Shown: positions 37,535 through 47,371 of the stretch, piece by piece
Layout: each line of letters starts with the position of its first letter
Numbering within the stretch: the stretch's first letter is position 1
From: Pseudomonas sp. GGS8
GTDB taxonomy: Bacteria; Pseudomonadota; Gammaproteobacteria; Pseudomonadales; Pseudomonadaceae
DNA: 64,000 nucleotides
Assembly: GCF_024168645.1 (NCBI RefSeq)
Contig: NZ_JALJWF010000001.1
Coordinates: 496,001 to 560,000 of the forward strand
Reading direction: 5' to 3'
Program-made: the position numbers and the translations under genes
The notes under the pieces: model-generated
What the model was told of the DNA's origin: nothing
Seen by the model: only the letters and a program-made list of their open reading frames with translations
Databases searched by the model: none

Positions 37535-38266
37535 TCAAGCATCGGCCACTTCATTTTTCGGCCAATGCTCGGCATGAGCCAGGAAAACCAAGGCTTCCCG
37601 GACTTGTGTCGGCGTATTACAGGGCGTTTGAAATGGCAGCCAGTAGAGCCCCTGGCCGATGCGCAAGTGCATGCCTTCGCTGTCGATGCCGACCAATTGC
37701 GCTGGCGCGGTTTTCGGCAGGCCCGCCAGGTCGACGTAATGGGCGATGGCCTTGGCGTGATCGGCATTCATGTGCTCGACCATGCTCACTTCGGCCTTGC
37801 CGGCGAATGGGTTGGCGAGGGTCAGTTGATCAACCCAGTGAATCGCGCCGAAGCCGCCGATGTAACGGTGGCGTACCGGTTTGAGCACCCAGAAATCGAA
37901 ATCGTGGGCCTTGTGATAGTTCTGCGAATCCGGGAAATAGCGATAGTAACGCTCGGCTGCCGCTTCGATGGCGGCGGCGTCCTCGAGCTTTTCCCCTTCG
38001 GCCAGGTAGGTCAGCCGACCAACGGCTTGTACGTCTTCGGCCTCGCGCTCGCCCACCAGCAGCGAGCATTTCGGATCTTTCTGCAGGTTGTGAGTGTGCT
38101 GAGCGATGCGGCTGATAAGGATCAGCGGTCGGCCCTGTTCATCCAGACAGTACGGAACCACGGAGCCAAACGGAAAACCGGGCATCGCTTTGGAATGCGT
38201 CGAGAGCACTCCACGGTATTCCTTGAGAAGCAATTCTCGGGCATGCTTAGCCACTACAACGCTCAA
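37535..38266 (-). CDS. HugZ-family haem/FMN-binding-fold protein
   Basis: This is a 243-aa protein of the pyridoxamine-phosphate-oxidase-like/HugZ family. It has an N-terminal split-barrel (GFPFGSVVPYCLDEQGRPLI) and a C-terminal DUF2470-type domain (EVSMVEHMNADHAKAIAHY). HugZ proteins are linked to haem degradation or haem utilisation, but no haem-uptake gene is near, so the role is open. The start is TTG at 38266, supported by AAGGAG 7 nt upstream. It precedes fxsA in the same direction. Confidence 0.85.
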   Translation of the reverse strand: MSVVVAKHARELLLKEYRGVLSTHSKAMPGFPFGSVVPYCLDEQGRPLILISRIAQHTHNLQKDPKCSLLVGEREAEDVQAVGRLTYLAEGEKLEDAAAIEAAAERYYRYFPDSQNYHKAHDFDFWVLKPVRHRYIGGFGAIHWVDQLTLANPFAGKAEVSMVEHMNADHAKAIAHYVDLAGLPKTAPAQLVGIDSEGMHLRIGQGLYWLPFQTPCNTPTQVREALVFLAHAEHWPKNEVADA

Positions 38267-38432
38267 TTTATGACTCCTTATATAAAATCCGTCAAAAAAA
38301 CGGACAGGCGCCTGGGTAATAGTCCCAACACGCCATAGGGGCAGTTCTCATGTGCAGCCAGGCCACACCAGGCTCAGATCGAGAGGCCCTCTAGAAGGAG
38401 AAACCACTCCGATCTGCTATGGGACTATGCGA

Positions 38433-39191
38433 ATGCAACTCACTGACAAAGTAATCATTATCACCGGCGGTTGCCAGGGTTTAGGCCGCTCCATGGCCGA
38501 GTATTTAGCCGGCAAAGGCGCAAAGCTGGCGCTGGTGGACCTGAATCAGGAAAAACTCGACGCCGCCGTCACGGTTTGCAAGGCCAAGGGGGTCGAAGCC
38601 CGCGCCTACCTGTGCAACGTCGCCGATGAAGAGCAAGTGACCCACATGGTCAGCCAGGTGGCCGACGATTTCGGCGCGATCCATGGGCTGATCAACAATG
38701 CCGGCATTCTGCGTGACGGCCTGTTGCTGAAGGTCAAGGACGGCGAAATGACCAAGATGAGCCTGGCCCAATGGCAAGCGGTGATCGACGTCAATCTGAC
38801 CGGCGTGTTCCTGTGCACCCGTGAAGTCGCGGCAAAAATGGTCGAGCTGAACAACAGCGGCGCGATCATCAATATCTCGTCGATCTCGCGCGCCGGCAAC
38901 GTCGGCCAGACCAACTACTCCGCCGCCAAGGCCGGTGTCGCCGCGGCGACCGTGACCTGGGCCAAGGAACTGGCGCGCTATGGGATTCGCGTGGCGGGCA
39001 TTGCACCCGGCTTCATCGAAACTGAAATGACCCTGAGCATGAAACCTGAAGCGCTGGAGAAAATGACCTCCGGGATCCCGCTCAAGCGCATGGGCAAACC
39101 CGAAGAGATAGCCCAGTCGGCGGCCTACATTTTCGAGAATGACTACTACACCGGTCGGATTCTGGAGTTGGATGGCGGGTTGCGCATCTAA
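38433..39191 (+). CDS. Short-chain dehydrogenase/reductase
   Basis: This is a 252-aa classical SDR with the cofactor motif [15 protein letters not shown] (residues 10-24), NNAGIL, the catalytic Ser in NISSISR and YSAAKAG (Tyr-x-x-x-Lys). It resembles 3-oxoacyl-ACP/hydroxyacyl-CoA reductases. I place the start at the ATG 38433 ([13 protein letters not shown]), because GGGA lies 8 nt upstream; an in-frame ATG at 38427 is the alternative. A stronger AGAAGGAG at 38393-38400 has no usable start nearby. Substrate unknown. Confidence 0.88.
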   Translation: MQLTDKVIIITGGCQGLGRSMAEYLAGKGAKLALVDLNQEKLDAAVTVCKAKGVEARAYLCNVADEEQVTHMVSQVADDFGAIHGLINNAGILRDGLLLKVKDGEMTKMSLAQWQAVIDVNLTGVFLCTREVAAKMVELNNSGAIINISSISRAGNVGQTNYSAAKAGVAAATVTWAKELARYGIRVAGIAPGFIETEMTLSMKPEALEKMTSGIPLKRMGKPEEIAQSAAYIFENDYYTGRILELDGGLRI

Positions 39192-39204
39192 AGCAAGATG
39201 ACAG

Positions 39205-39238
39205 TCCTGTAGGAGCCAGCGGTGCGGCTCCTACAGGA
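39205..39238. repeat. Short REP-like hairpin
   Basis: TCCTGTAGGAGCC and GGCTCCTACAGGA around an 8-nt loop, between the convergent SDR and mrp genes. Confidence 0.8.
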
Positions 39239-39243
39239 ACGAT

Positions 39244-40338
39244 TTAATCGTCGCTGACGGTGATGTTCGGCATCGCCGGCGTCGCGGCTTCCTGCAACAC
39301 AATCCGCGCACCGACATGGCGGGCCAGTTCCTGGTAAACCATCGCAATCTGGCTGTCAGGTTCGGCGATCACTGTTGGCTTGCCGCCATCGGCCTGTTCG
39401 CGAATCAGCATCGATAGCGGCAACGAAGCCAACAGTTCGACGCCATACTGGTTGGCCAACTTCACACCGCCGCCCTCACCGAACAAATGCTCGGCATGCC
39501 CGCAGTTGGAGCAGATGTGCACGGCCATGTTTTCGACCACGCCCAGCACCGGGATGTTGACCTTACGGAACATTTCCACGCCCTTGCGCGCATCCAGCAA
39601 TGCCAGATCCTGCGGGGTGGTCACGATCACCGCACCGGCCACCGGGACTTTTTGCGCCAGGGTCAACTGGATATCGCCGGTGCCTGGCGGCATGTCGATG
39701 ACCAGGTAATCCAGGTCGCCCCAGGCCGTTTGCGTGACCAGTTGCAACAAGGCGCCGGACACCATCGGCCCACGCCAGACCATCGGCGTGTTGTCGTCGG
39801 TCAGGAAGGCCATGGACATCACTTCGACGCCGTGGGACTCGATCGGAATGAACCATTTCTGATCCTTGACCTGAGGACGGGTGCCTTCAGGGATGCCGAA
39901 CATGATGCCCTGGCTCGGACCGTAGATGTCCGCGTCGAGAATCCCCACTTTGGCACCTTCACGAGCCAACGCCAGCGCCAGGTTGGCGGCCGTGGTGGAT
40001 TTGCCCACGCCCCCCTTGCCAGACGCCACGGCCACCACGTTTTTGACGTTGGCCAACCCCGGAATCTGTGCCTGGGCCTTGTGCGCGGCAATCACGCTGG
40101 TGATCTCGACGCGGGCAGTGACCACGCCGTCCAGGCCTTCGATGGCCAGCTGCAGCAACTGCGCCCAGCCGCTTTTGAACAGACCGGCGGCGTAACCCAG
40201 CTCCAGCTGGACGCTGACGCGATCGCCCTGAATATCGATGCTGCGCACGCACCCGGCGCTGACCGGGTCCTGGTTCAGATAAGGGTCGGTGTATTGGCGA
40301 AGGACGGCTTCCACCGCTGCGCGATTGACGGCGCTCAT
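39244..40338 (-). CDS. apbC: Iron-sulfur cluster carrier Mrp/ApbC
   Basis: This is a 364-aa P-loop ATPase of the Mrp/NBP35 family that delivers Fe-S clusters. An N-terminal MIP18-like domain (residues 1-90) is followed by the deviant Walker A ASGKGGVGKSTTAANLAL, LDADIYGPSQ, and the cluster-binding CSNC pair near residue 280. The ATG at 40338 begins MSAVNRAAVEAVL; the longer open frame runs through REP DNA. It is divergent from metG, as in many gamma-proteobacteria. Confidence 0.95.
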   Translation of the reverse strand: MSAVNRAAVEAVLRQYTDPYLNQDPVSAGCVRSIDIQGDRVSVQLELGYAAGLFKSGWAQLLQLAIEGLDGVVTARVEITSVIAAHKAQAQIPGLANVKNVVAVASGKGGVGKSTTAANLALALAREGAKVGILDADIYGPSQGIMFGIPEGTRPQVKDQKWFIPIESHGVEVMSMAFLTDDNTPMVWRGPMVSGALLQLVTQTAWGDLDYLVIDMPPGTGDIQLTLAQKVPVAGAVIVTTPQDLALLDARKGVEMFRKVNIPVLGVVENMAVHICSNCGHAEHLFGEGGGVKLANQYGVELLASLPLSMLIREQADGGKPTVIAEPDSQIAMVYQELARHVGARIVLQEAATPAMPNITVSDD

Positions 40339-40414
40339 GGGCAACTCCGATAGCAAGACTGGAAAATCAGGCGGGTATCCTACGCCGGACACACATTTGT
40401 GGCGACAGAATACC

Positions 40415-40546
40415 GTGGCGAGGGGGCTTGCCCCCGTTGGGGCGCGAAGCGGCCCTAAAATCCAGCATACACAGTCCGTCAACCTCACCACATTAATCCA
40501 TTTTGCGACTGCTACGCAGCCGAACGGGGGCAAGCCCCCTCGCCAC
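40415..40546. repeat. REP doublet
   Basis: Arms GTGGCGAGGGGGCTTGCCCC and complement, in the divergent mrp-metG gap. Confidence 0.85.
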
Positions 40547-40648
40547 AACAGCTCTTTTGCAACAATAAGCCTAGAGGTCACAGGGGTGAAAAATATGCGC
40601 CGGCGCTTTATAGTGGCCGACCTCCGTTTCATCAAGTAGCCGAGCCCC

Positions 40649-42703
40649 ATGTCCGAGCCACGCAAGATCCTCGTCACCAGCGCCCTGCCCTATGCCAATG
40701 GTTCGATCCACCTCGGCCATATGCTGGAATACATCCAGACCGATATGTGGGTGCGCTTCCAGAAGCATCGCGGTAACCAATGCATTTATGTCTGCGCCGA
40801 CGACGCCCACGGTTCGGCCATCATGCTGCGCGCGGAAAAGGAAGGCATTACCCCGGAACAACTGATCGCCAACGTCCAGGCTGAACACAGCGCCGACTTT
40901 GCCGAGTTCCTGGTGGACTTCGACAACTTCCACTCCACTCACGCCGAAGAAAACCGTGAGCTGTCGAGCCAGATCTACCTGAAGCTGCGCGACGCCGGGC
41001 ACATCGCCACGCGCTCGATCACGCAGTACTTCGACCCGGAAAAGAAAATGTTCCTGGCCGACCGCTTCATCAAGGGCACCTGCCCGAAATGCGGCACCGA
41101 AGACCAGTACGGCGACAACTGCGAAAAATGCGGTGCGACCTACGCGCCGACCGACCTCAAAGATCCGAAGTCGGCGATTTCCGGCGCCACGCCGGTGCTC
41201 AAGGATTCCCAGCACTTCTTCTTCAAGCTGCCGGACTTCCAGGAAATGCTGCAAGCCTGGACCCGCAGCGGCACGTTGCAAGAGGCCGTGGCCAACAAGA
41301 TCGCTGAATGGCTGGATGCCGGCCTGCAACAGTGGGACATCTCCCGCGATGCGCCGTACTTCGGCTTCGAGATTCCCGACGAGCCGGGCAAGTACTTCTA
41401 CGTGTGGCTGGACGCGCCGATCGGCTACATGGCCAGCTTCAAGAACCTGTGCAACCGCACGCCGGAGCTGGACTTCGACGCGTTCTGGGGCAAGGACTCC
41501 ACCGCCGAGCTGTACCACTTCATCGGCAAGGACATCGTCAATTTCCACGCCCTGTTCTGGCCAGCGATGCTCGAAGGCGCCGGTTTCCGTAAACCGACCG
41601 GCATCAACGTGCACGGCTACCTGACCGTCAACGGTCAGAAGATGTCCAAGTCCCGCGGCACCTTCATCAAGGCCCGGACCTACCTGGATCACCTGTCGCC
41701 GGAATACCTGCGCTACTACTACGCGGCCAAGCTGAGCCGTGGCGTCGATGACCTGGACCTGAACCTCGAAGACTTCGTGCAGAAGGTCAACTCGGACCTG
41801 GTCGGCAAAGTCGTCAACATCGCCAGCCGTTGCGCCGGTTTCATCCACAAAGGCAACGCTGGCGTGCTGGTGGCCGGCAACGCCGCGCCGGAGCTGACCG
41901 AAGCGTTCCTGGCCGCAGCACCGAGCATCGCCGAAGCCTACGAGGCTCGTGACTTCGCCCGGGCCATGCGCGAAATCATGGGTCTGGCCGACCGTGCCAA
42001 CGCCTGGATCGCCGACAAGGCGCCATGGTCGCTGAACAAACAGGAAGGCAAGCAGGATGAAGTCCAGGCCATTTGCGCCCTGGGCATCAATCTGTTCCGC
42101 CAACTGGTGATTTTCCTCAAGCCGGTGCTGCCGTTGCTGGCCGCTGATGCCGAGGCGTTCCTGAACGTCGCACCGCTGACCTGGAACGACCACGCCACCT
42201 TGCTCAGCAACCATCAGCTGAATGAGTTCAAACCGTTGATGACCCGCATCGACCCGGTAAAAGTGCAAGCCATGACCGACGCCTCGAAAGAAGACCTGAC
42301 CGCCAGCCAGACCGACACCGGCGAAGCTGCCGCGCCGCAAGGCAACGGCGAATTGGCCAAGGATCCGCTGTCGCCGGAGATCGAGTTCGATACCTTCGCC
42401 GCGGTCGACCTGCGCGTAGCCCTGATCCTCAAGGCCGAAGCCGTCGAAGGTGCCGACAAACTGCTGCGCCTGACCCTGGACATCGGTGACGAGCAACGCA
42501 ACGTGCTCTCCGGCATCAAGAGCGCCTACCCGGATCCGGCCAAGCTCGAAGGTCGCCTGACCATGATGATTGCCAACCTCAAGCCCCGCAAAATGAAATT
42601 CGGGATCTCCGAAGGCATGGTGATGGCGGCCGGCCCTGGTGGCGAAGAAATCTACCTGCTGAGCCCCGACAGTGGCGCCAAGCCAGGTCAGCGCATCAAG
42701 TAA
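40649..42703 (+). CDS. metG: Methionyl-tRNA synthetase
   Basis: This is a 684-aa class I synthetase that charges tRNA-Met. It has the HIGH-like motif HLGH in [12 protein letters not shown], the zinc-binding [18 protein letters not shown] insert, KMSKS in [12 protein letters not shown], an anticodon-binding domain and a C-terminal EMAP/Trbp tRNA-binding domain ([20 protein letters not shown]). Length is typical for Pseudomonas. Confidence 0.99.
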   Translation: MSEPRKILVTSALPYANGSIHLGHMLEYIQTDMWVRFQKHRGNQCIYVCADDAHGSAIMLRAEKEGITPEQLIANVQAEHSADFAEFLVDFDNFHSTHAEENRELSSQIYLKLRDAGHIATRSITQYFDPEKKMFLADRFIKGTCPKCGTEDQYGDNCEKCGATYAPTDLKDPKSAISGATPVLKDSQHFFFKLPDFQEMLQAWTRSGTLQEAVANKIAEWLDAGLQQWDISRDAPYFGFEIPDEPGKYFYVWLDAPIGYMASFKNLCNRTPELDFDAFWGKDSTAELYHFIGKDIVNFHALFWPAMLEGAGFRKPTGINVHGYLTVNGQKMSKSRGTFIKARTYLDHLSPEYLRYYYAAKLSRGVDDLDLNLEDFVQKVNSDLVGKVVNIASRCAGFIHKGNAGVLVAGNAAPELTEAFLAAAPSIAEAYEARDFARAMREIMGLADRANAWIADKAPWSLNKQEGKQDEVQAICALGINLFRQLVIFLKPVLPLLAADAEAFLNVAPLTWNDHATLLSNHQLNEFKPLMTRIDPVKVQAMTDASKEDLTASQTDTGEAAAPQGNGELAKDPLSPEIEFDTFAAVDLRVALILKAEAVEGADKLLRLTLDIGDEQRNVLSGIKSAYPDPAKLEGRLTMMIANLKPRKMKFGISEGMVMAAGPGGEEIYLLSPDSGAKPGQRIK

Positions 42704-42720
42704 GGTTCTGCGCTAAACCG

Positions 42721-42755
42721 ATCCCACAGTCGTGCCCGGCGCGACTGTGGGATTT
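42721..42755 (+). terminator. Hairpin terminator after metG
   Basis: Stem ATCCCACAGTCG/CGACTGTGGGAT followed by TTTTC. Confidence 0.8.
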
Positions 42756-42798
42756 TCATATCTGGCCCACCCTCCTTCCTTGCCGGATAATGCCTAAT

Positions 42799-42826
42799 CT
42801 CTTTTTAGAGAGCTCTTTTTAGAGAG
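42799..42826. repeat. Tandem 14-bp palindromic repeat upstream of rnfA
   Basis: CTCTTTTTAGAGAG occurs twice head-to-tail (42799-42812, 42813-42826); each copy is itself an inverted repeat. It lies 36 bp before the rnfA start and could be a regulator site or a structured leader. Confidence 0.6.
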
Positions 42827-42861
42827 CCCCTTAAGAAAGCCCTGTTCTTACCGGCACGATC

Positions 42862-43431
42862 ATGACCGAACTGCTTCTTACGCTTATCAGCGCTGCCCTG
42901 ATCAACAACCTCGTGTTGCACTGGCCGCTGGGCGTCGATCCGGTGCTGGGCAGCGAACGGCGACAGGTGCATGCATTGGGCATCGCAACGACGTGCCTGA
43001 TGCTGATCGTCGGCACGTTCGGCCATGCGTTCTACCACTGGCTGTTGGTGCCGTTAGGGCTGACGTCGCTGCGTCTGTTCGTATTCCTGCCGCTGAGCGT
43101 TCTGTTGATCGGCCCGCTGCTGAAGCTCCTTGCACGGTTATTTGCCAAGCTTTCATTCGAGGGGCTCTGGCCCCTGCTGCTGGGCAATGCCGGCGTGCTT
43201 GGGCTGACGTTGCTCAACGCTCAGGACGACAAGGGACTTTTCCACGCCATAGCCCTGAGCCTCGGTGCCGGGCTGGGTTTCTGGCTGGTGCTGAGCCTGT
43301 TCAGCGACTTGCGCCAGCGCACACTCAGTAACGATGTCCCCCTGCCCTTCCGCGGCCTGCCGATCGAATTGATCGGCGCCGGATTGATCGCGGTGGTTTT
43401 TCTCGGATTCAGCGGGCTGATCAAAACATGA
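42862..43431 (+). CDS. rnfA: RnfA-like subunit (cluster cysteines missing)
   Basis: This is a 189-aa inner-membrane protein with six helices, related to RnfA/NqrE of the Rnf electron-transport complex. In normal RnfA, a cysteine in LGLCP and another in TNCAVLG help bind a [2Fe-2S] cluster inside the membrane. Here the matching positions read PLGVDP (Asp26) and GNAGVLG (Ala110), so both are lost. Gene order rnfABDGE-nth confirms identity. Its stop overlaps the rnfB start by 4 nt (ATGA). Confidence 0.85.
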   Translation: MTELLLTLISAALINNLVLHWPLGVDPVLGSERRQVHALGIATTCLMLIVGTFGHAFYHWLLVPLGLTSLRLFVFLPLSVLLIGPLLKLLARLFAKLSFEGLWPLLLGNAGVLGLTLLNAQDDKGLFHAIALSLGAGLGFWLVLSLFSDLRQRTLSNDVPLPFRGLPIELIGAGLIAVVFLGFSGLIKT

Positions 43432-44435
43432 GTCTGATTCAACGCATCGACGCCCTCTTGCCGCAGACTCAATGCGGCAAGTGTGGCCACCCTGGATGCA
43501 AACCCTACGCCGAAGGCATCGCCAACGGCGAGCCGATCAACAAGTGCCCTCCCGGTGGCAGCGAAACCATCGCCGCCCTCGCCGACCTGCTGAAAGTGCC
43601 GGTGCTGGAACTGGACGTCAGTCGCGGCTCGGCACCGGCACAGATCGCTTACATCCGCGAAGCCGAATGCATCGGCTGCACTAAATGCATTCAAGCCTGC
43701 CCGGTCGACGCGATTGTCGGCGCGGCGAAATTCATGCACACGGTCATCGTCGACGAATGTACCGGTTGCGACCTCTGCGTGGCGCCCTGCCCGGTGGACT
43801 GCATCGAGATGCATCCATTGCCGCTGGCCACGGTGCTGCCGATTGTCGGTGGGCTGGCGTTCAGCCTGGAAGAACAACAGGCCCGAGCCGCCAAGCGCAA
43901 TCGTGCGCGACGTCGTTTCGAACAGCGCAATGCCCGTTTACACCGCGAAGAGGAACAGAAACTCGCCGAGCGTCAGGCCCGCGCCCAACGCGCCGTGCAG
44001 CACAGCGAAGTGACACTCGACCCGGTTCAGGCCGCGCTCGAGCGCGTGCGCGCGCAGAAGGCCGCCAATGCCGATGCGGCACTGAAGAAGGCCAAGGTTG
44101 ATCTGGCGATGAGTCGGGCGCAGCTGAACAAATCGCTCAAGGCCTTCGGGCATCCACCGACCTTCGAACAGCAATCGCAACTGATCGTGCTGCAACAGCA
44201 GTTCGAAGCCGCTGAACAGGCGCTGGCACAGCTGGAAAGCAGTCCATCGCAAGTCACTGCGCCACCGGCTTCGACGAACGATGCCGAGCTGAAACGGGCG
44301 AAGATCCAGTTGGCCATGCGCCGCGCCGAACTCAAGAAGGCTCAAACAAACGAAGCGTCGGCCGAACAGATCGCAGCCTTGCAACATGCGCTCAGCGAAG
44401 CCGAGCGCCAGGTGGATGCCTATGCCGCCCCTTGA
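43428..44435 (+). CDS. rnfB: RnfB-like ferredoxin subunit with long C-terminal extension
   Basis: This is a 335-aa iron-sulfur protein. The N-terminal 4Fe-4S module ([15 protein letters not shown] plus NKCPPGG) and two ferredoxin-type clusters ([14 protein letters not shown] and [14 protein letters not shown]) are intact. The usual N-terminal membrane helix is absent: the protein begins [16 protein letters not shown]. After residue 145 there is a roughly 190-residue Ala/Lys/Arg/Gln-rich helical tail with two similar units ([17 protein letters not shown] and [17 protein letters not shown]). This resembles the repeat tail of RnfC in other bacteria. No rnfC gene follows. Confidence 0.85.
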   Translation: MSLIQRIDALLPQTQCGKCGHPGCKPYAEGIANGEPINKCPPGGSETIAALADLLKVPVLELDVSRGSAPAQIAYIREAECIGCTKCIQACPVDAIVGAAKFMHTVIVDECTGCDLCVAPCPVDCIEMHPLPLATVLPIVGGLAFSLEEQQARAAKRNRARRRFEQRNARLHREEEQKLAERQARAQRAVQHSEVTLDPVQAALERVRAQKAANADAALKKAKVDLAMSRAQLNKSLKAFGHPPTFEQQSQLIVLQQQFEAAEQALAQLESSPSQVTAPPASTNDAELKRAKIQLAMRRAELKKAQTNEASAEQIAALQHALSEAERQVDAYAAP

Positions 44436-45414
44436 ATCGGTGGATGAACGCCTTCAGCAGGCCATGAAGCTGGTATGGCTGGCCACCCTGCCGGGAATGT
44501 TGATGTTGTTCTGGTTGTACGGTTGGGGCGTGTTGATCAACCTGATTCTGACGGCGGCTACCGCACTGGCCGTTGAAGCGGCGGTGTTGCAGCTGCGCAA
44601 GCAACCTGTAAAACCGACGCTGAACGATGGCAGTGCGCTGGTCAGCGCGACCCTGTTGGCCCTGGCCTTGCCGCCTTATTGCCCATGGTGGCTGGCGGTC
44701 AGTGCTGCGGCATGCGGACTTTTTTTCGGCAAGCACCTGTATGGCGGCGTCGGCAGGAATCCGTTCAACCCGGCAATGCTCGGTTTCGCTGTGGTTTTAG
44801 TGACATTTCCCCAGCAAATGACCCATTGGCCGTCGTCCCATGGCATGGACTTGCTCGGGGGCCTGCAACAGGTGTTCGGCTTCAGCCTCGGCCAGATACC
44901 GGATGCCTGGGCCCAAGCCACGGCACTGGACAGCCTGCGAATCAACAAAAGCCTGACCATGGACGAACTGTTTGCCGGTAACCCGGCATTCGGCCATTAC
45001 GGCGGACGCGGCGTGGAATGGGTCAACCTGGCCTTCCTGGCCGGCGGCGCGTTTCTGCTGCAACGGCGGGTGTTCAGCTGGCATGCGCCAGTCGGCATGC
45101 TCGCCAGCCTGTTCGTCATCAGCCTGTTGTGCTGGAACGGTTCGGGCTCTGACTCCCATGGCTCACCCCTGTTTCATCTGCTCACCGGCGCGAGCATGCT
45201 GGGTGCCTTCTTCATCGTGACGGAACCGGTGTCCGGCGCGAAAAGCCCCACGGCCCGATTGCTGTTCGGCGCCGGCGTGGGGTTGCTGACTTACCTGATT
45301 CGCACCTGGGGCGGCTATCCCGACGGGGTGGCCTTTGCCGTCCTGCTGATGAACCTCTGTGTGCCGGCGCTGGAGCGGTTCGCCGCCGCCAGACAAGCGC
45401 AGGCCAGCCCATGA
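44422..45414 (+). CDS. rnfD: RnfD-like subunit (variant flavin site)
   Basis: This is a 330-aa membrane protein with about nine helices, related to RnfD/NqrB. Normal RnfD carries covalent FMN on the Thr of SGAT; here the segment reads [13 protein letters not shown], with Ser258 in that place. The [21 protein letters not shown] stretch is typical. The ATG at 44422 was chosen for its AGGTGG 6 nt upstream; it starts inside the rnfB end. Whether Ser can carry flavin here is untested. Confidence 0.85.
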   Translation: MPPLESVDERLQQAMKLVWLATLPGMLMLFWLYGWGVLINLILTAATALAVEAAVLQLRKQPVKPTLNDGSALVSATLLALALPPYCPWWLAVSAAACGLFFGKHLYGGVGRNPFNPAMLGFAVVLVTFPQQMTHWPSSHGMDLLGGLQQVFGFSLGQIPDAWAQATALDSLRINKSLTMDELFAGNPAFGHYGGRGVEWVNLAFLAGGAFLLQRRVFSWHAPVGMLASLFVISLLCWNGSGSDSHGSPLFHLLTGASMLGAFFIVTEPVSGAKSPTARLLFGAGVGLLTYLIRTWGGYPDGVAFAVLLMNLCVPALERFAAARQAQASP

Positions 45415-46022
45415 GCCGAGCGACAAGCGTCGTGGTCCTGGCATTACTGGCAGGCCTGGGGACAGGCATAACTTACCTCGCGCAGCACACCAGTGCCGCA
45501 CGCATTGCCGCCGAACAACGCCTGATCGACAACCGCAATTTGCTGGATCTGCTAGCGCCCGACAGCTATGACAATCAGCCACTGGAACACCCCCTCAGCG
45601 TCGAAAACACTCGCCTGCCCAACAGCACGCTGCTGAATGGCTACCTGGCATCCAAGGCCGGCCAACCGAGCGCCGTGTTGCTGCGCAGCCAGACACTGGG
45701 CTATGCCGGCGCCATCGATTTGCTGATCGCCATCGACCCCCACGGCAAGTTGCTGGGGGTCAAAACCCTCAAGCAATCGGAAACCCCGGGGCTGGGCGGC
45801 AAACTCGCCGACTGGCCCAATGCCTGGCTTCAAGTGTTTACCGGCAAGTCTCTAGGCGAACCAGGCGATACTGGTTGGGCCTTGAAAAAGGACCAAGGGC
45901 AATTCGATCAGATCGCGGGCGCGACCATCACCTCAAGAGCGGTGATCAACGCCACCCACGATGCATTGCGCTACTTCGACGAACACCGGCAACCGCTGAT
46001 CGGGAGCAGTGCCCATGAATAA
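45411..46022 (+). CDS. rnfG: RnfG-like flavin-binding subunit
   Basis: This is a 203-aa protein with one N-terminal helix and a periplasmic FMN-binding domain. The motif for covalent flavin attachment is intact: DQIAGATITSRAV, with the Thr of GAT. TLKQSETPGLGGKLADWP is also typical. It overlaps rnfD by 4 nt (ATGA) and rnfE at its end. Confidence 0.9.
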   Translation: MSRATSVVVLALLAGLGTGITYLAQHTSAARIAAEQRLIDNRNLLDLLAPDSYDNQPLEHPLSVENTRLPNSTLLNGYLASKAGQPSAVLLRSQTLGYAGAIDLLIAIDPHGKLLGVKTLKQSETPGLGGKLADWPNAWLQVFTGKSLGEPGDTGWALKKDQGQFDQIAGATITSRAVINATHDALRYFDEHRQPLIGSSAHE

Positions 46023-46629
46023 GTCATCGACCTTGCAGAACTCGCTGATGCTTACGCCTTTGATCGGCGTCACTGATTCGTTGGTAACGGCCCTGGGCCT
46101 GTGGCTGATGTCCGCTCTGGTGCTCGGTGTTTATGGCGTGAGCATGGGCGTCTTGCGCTCGCGACTGATTCCGGTAACACATTTGCTGGCCTGCCTCCTT
46201 CTGGCTGCCACACTGACCAGTTGCGCGGAACTCGCCACGCAAGCCTGGTCGCTTCAATGGCACCAGCATCTGGGGTTCTACGCCGGATTGATCGCCTTGC
46301 AATGCGTCGTGCTGGAACACAACGGTTTTTTCCAGAGCACAAGGCGTGATCGCCTGCGCCTGTATGGCCTGTTCGGCGCCTTGATGATTGGACTTGGCCT
46401 GCTGCGCGAGCTCATCGGTAACGGGACACTGGGTAGCCATCTGTCCTGGCTGACCGGTGCTACGCAACCGGACTGGCAAGGTTGGGGGCTCACCGCTGAC
46501 GGTGGCCTGCGCTTGGCCACGCTGGCCCCCGGCGGGTTTATTCTGCTGGGACTGCTGATCGCCGCACATCAGGCCTGGACCCGCCCGACACCCTCATTGA
46601 CCTCCTTCGAGGAAACGCATCGCTCATGA
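46015..46629 (+). CDS. rnfE: RnfE-like subunit (one cluster cysteine missing)
   Basis: This is a 204-aa six-helix membrane protein related to RnfE/NqrD. The first conserved cysteine (LGLCP) is replaced in LMLTPLIGV (Thr14), while the second remains in GLIALQCVVLE (Cys97). Together with RnfA, three of four cysteines of the shared intramembrane cluster are missing. The ATG at 46015 lies inside the rnfG end. The stop overlaps the nth start. Confidence 0.82.
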   Translation: MNKSSTLQNSLMLTPLIGVTDSLVTALGLWLMSALVLGVYGVSMGVLRSRLIPVTHLLACLLLAATLTSCAELATQAWSLQWHQHLGFYAGLIALQCVVLEHNGFFQSTRRDRLRLYGLFGALMIGLGLLRELIGNGTLGSHLSWLTGATQPDWQGWGLTADGGLRLATLAPGGFILLGLLIAAHQAWTRPTPSLTSFEETHRS

Positions 46630-47264
46630 ATGCCGCAAAACGTCTGGAAATTTTCCGCAGGTTTCACGAAGACAATCCTGAACCGAAGACCGAGCTGGCC
46701 TATTCCTCGCCGTTCGAACTGCTGATAGCCGTGATTCTCTCGGCGCAATCGACCGACGTTGGCGTCAACAAGGCCACCGCCAAACTGTTTCCGGTGGCCA
46801 ATACGCCGGCGGCGATTTATGCCTTGGGCGTCGAAGGATTATCGGAATACATCAAGACCATCGGTCTGTATAACAGCAAAGCAAAAAACGTGATCGAAAC
46901 CTGTCGCTTGCTGGTAGAACGCCATGGCGGTGAAGTACCGCAGACCCGCGAAGCGCTGGAAGCGTTGCCCGGCGTCGGTCGCAAGACCGCCAATGTGGTG
47001 CTCAATACCGCCTTTCGTCAGTTGACCATGGCCGTGGACACCCATATTTTCCGGGTCAGCAACCGTACCGGCATCGCTCCGGGCAAGAATGTGGTCGAGG
47101 TGGAGCAGAAACTGATGAAATTCGTGCCAAAGGAGTATCTGCTCGACGCCCATCACTGGCTGATCCTCCACGGACGCTACGTTTGCCTGGCCCGCAAGCC
47201 GCGTTGTGGCAGCTGCCGGATCGAGGACTTATGCGAATACAAGCAAAAGACCTCGGACGATTGA
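46626..47264 (+). CDS. nth: Endonuclease III
   Basis: This is a 212-aa DNA glycosylase/AP lyase for oxidised pyrimidines. It has a helix-hairpin-helix (LPGVGRKTANVVLN, with the catalytic Lys), the catalytic Asp region in AVDTHIFRVSNR and the [4Fe-4S] cysteines as C-x6-C-x2-C-x5-C (CLARKPRCGSCRIEDLC). It is the last gene of the rnf operon, a linkage kept from E. coli to Pseudomonas. Confidence 0.97.
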   Translation: MNAAKRLEIFRRFHEDNPEPKTELAYSSPFELLIAVILSAQSTDVGVNKATAKLFPVANTPAAIYALGVEGLSEYIKTIGLYNSKAKNVIETCRLLVERHGGEVPQTREALEALPGVGRKTANVVLNTAFRQLTMAVDTHIFRVSNRTGIAPGKNVVEVEQKLMKFVPKEYLLDAHHWLILHGRYVCLARKPRCGSCRIEDLCEYKQKTSDD

Positions 47265-47371
47265 GGCTCTATTAGTTTTTTTGATTAACCGATTGAAAAA
47301 ATCTTTTTTACCCGCCGGGAAATTGTCGATATAAGGAGCGCCAAAGGCAGTCTTAGCCTGGAGTTGACCTT

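Noticed and set aside
38419..38454. Eleven-codon leader ORF before the SDR gene
   Set aside because: It is in a poor position relative to the AGAAGGAG sequence and has no attenuation-type codons or terminator.
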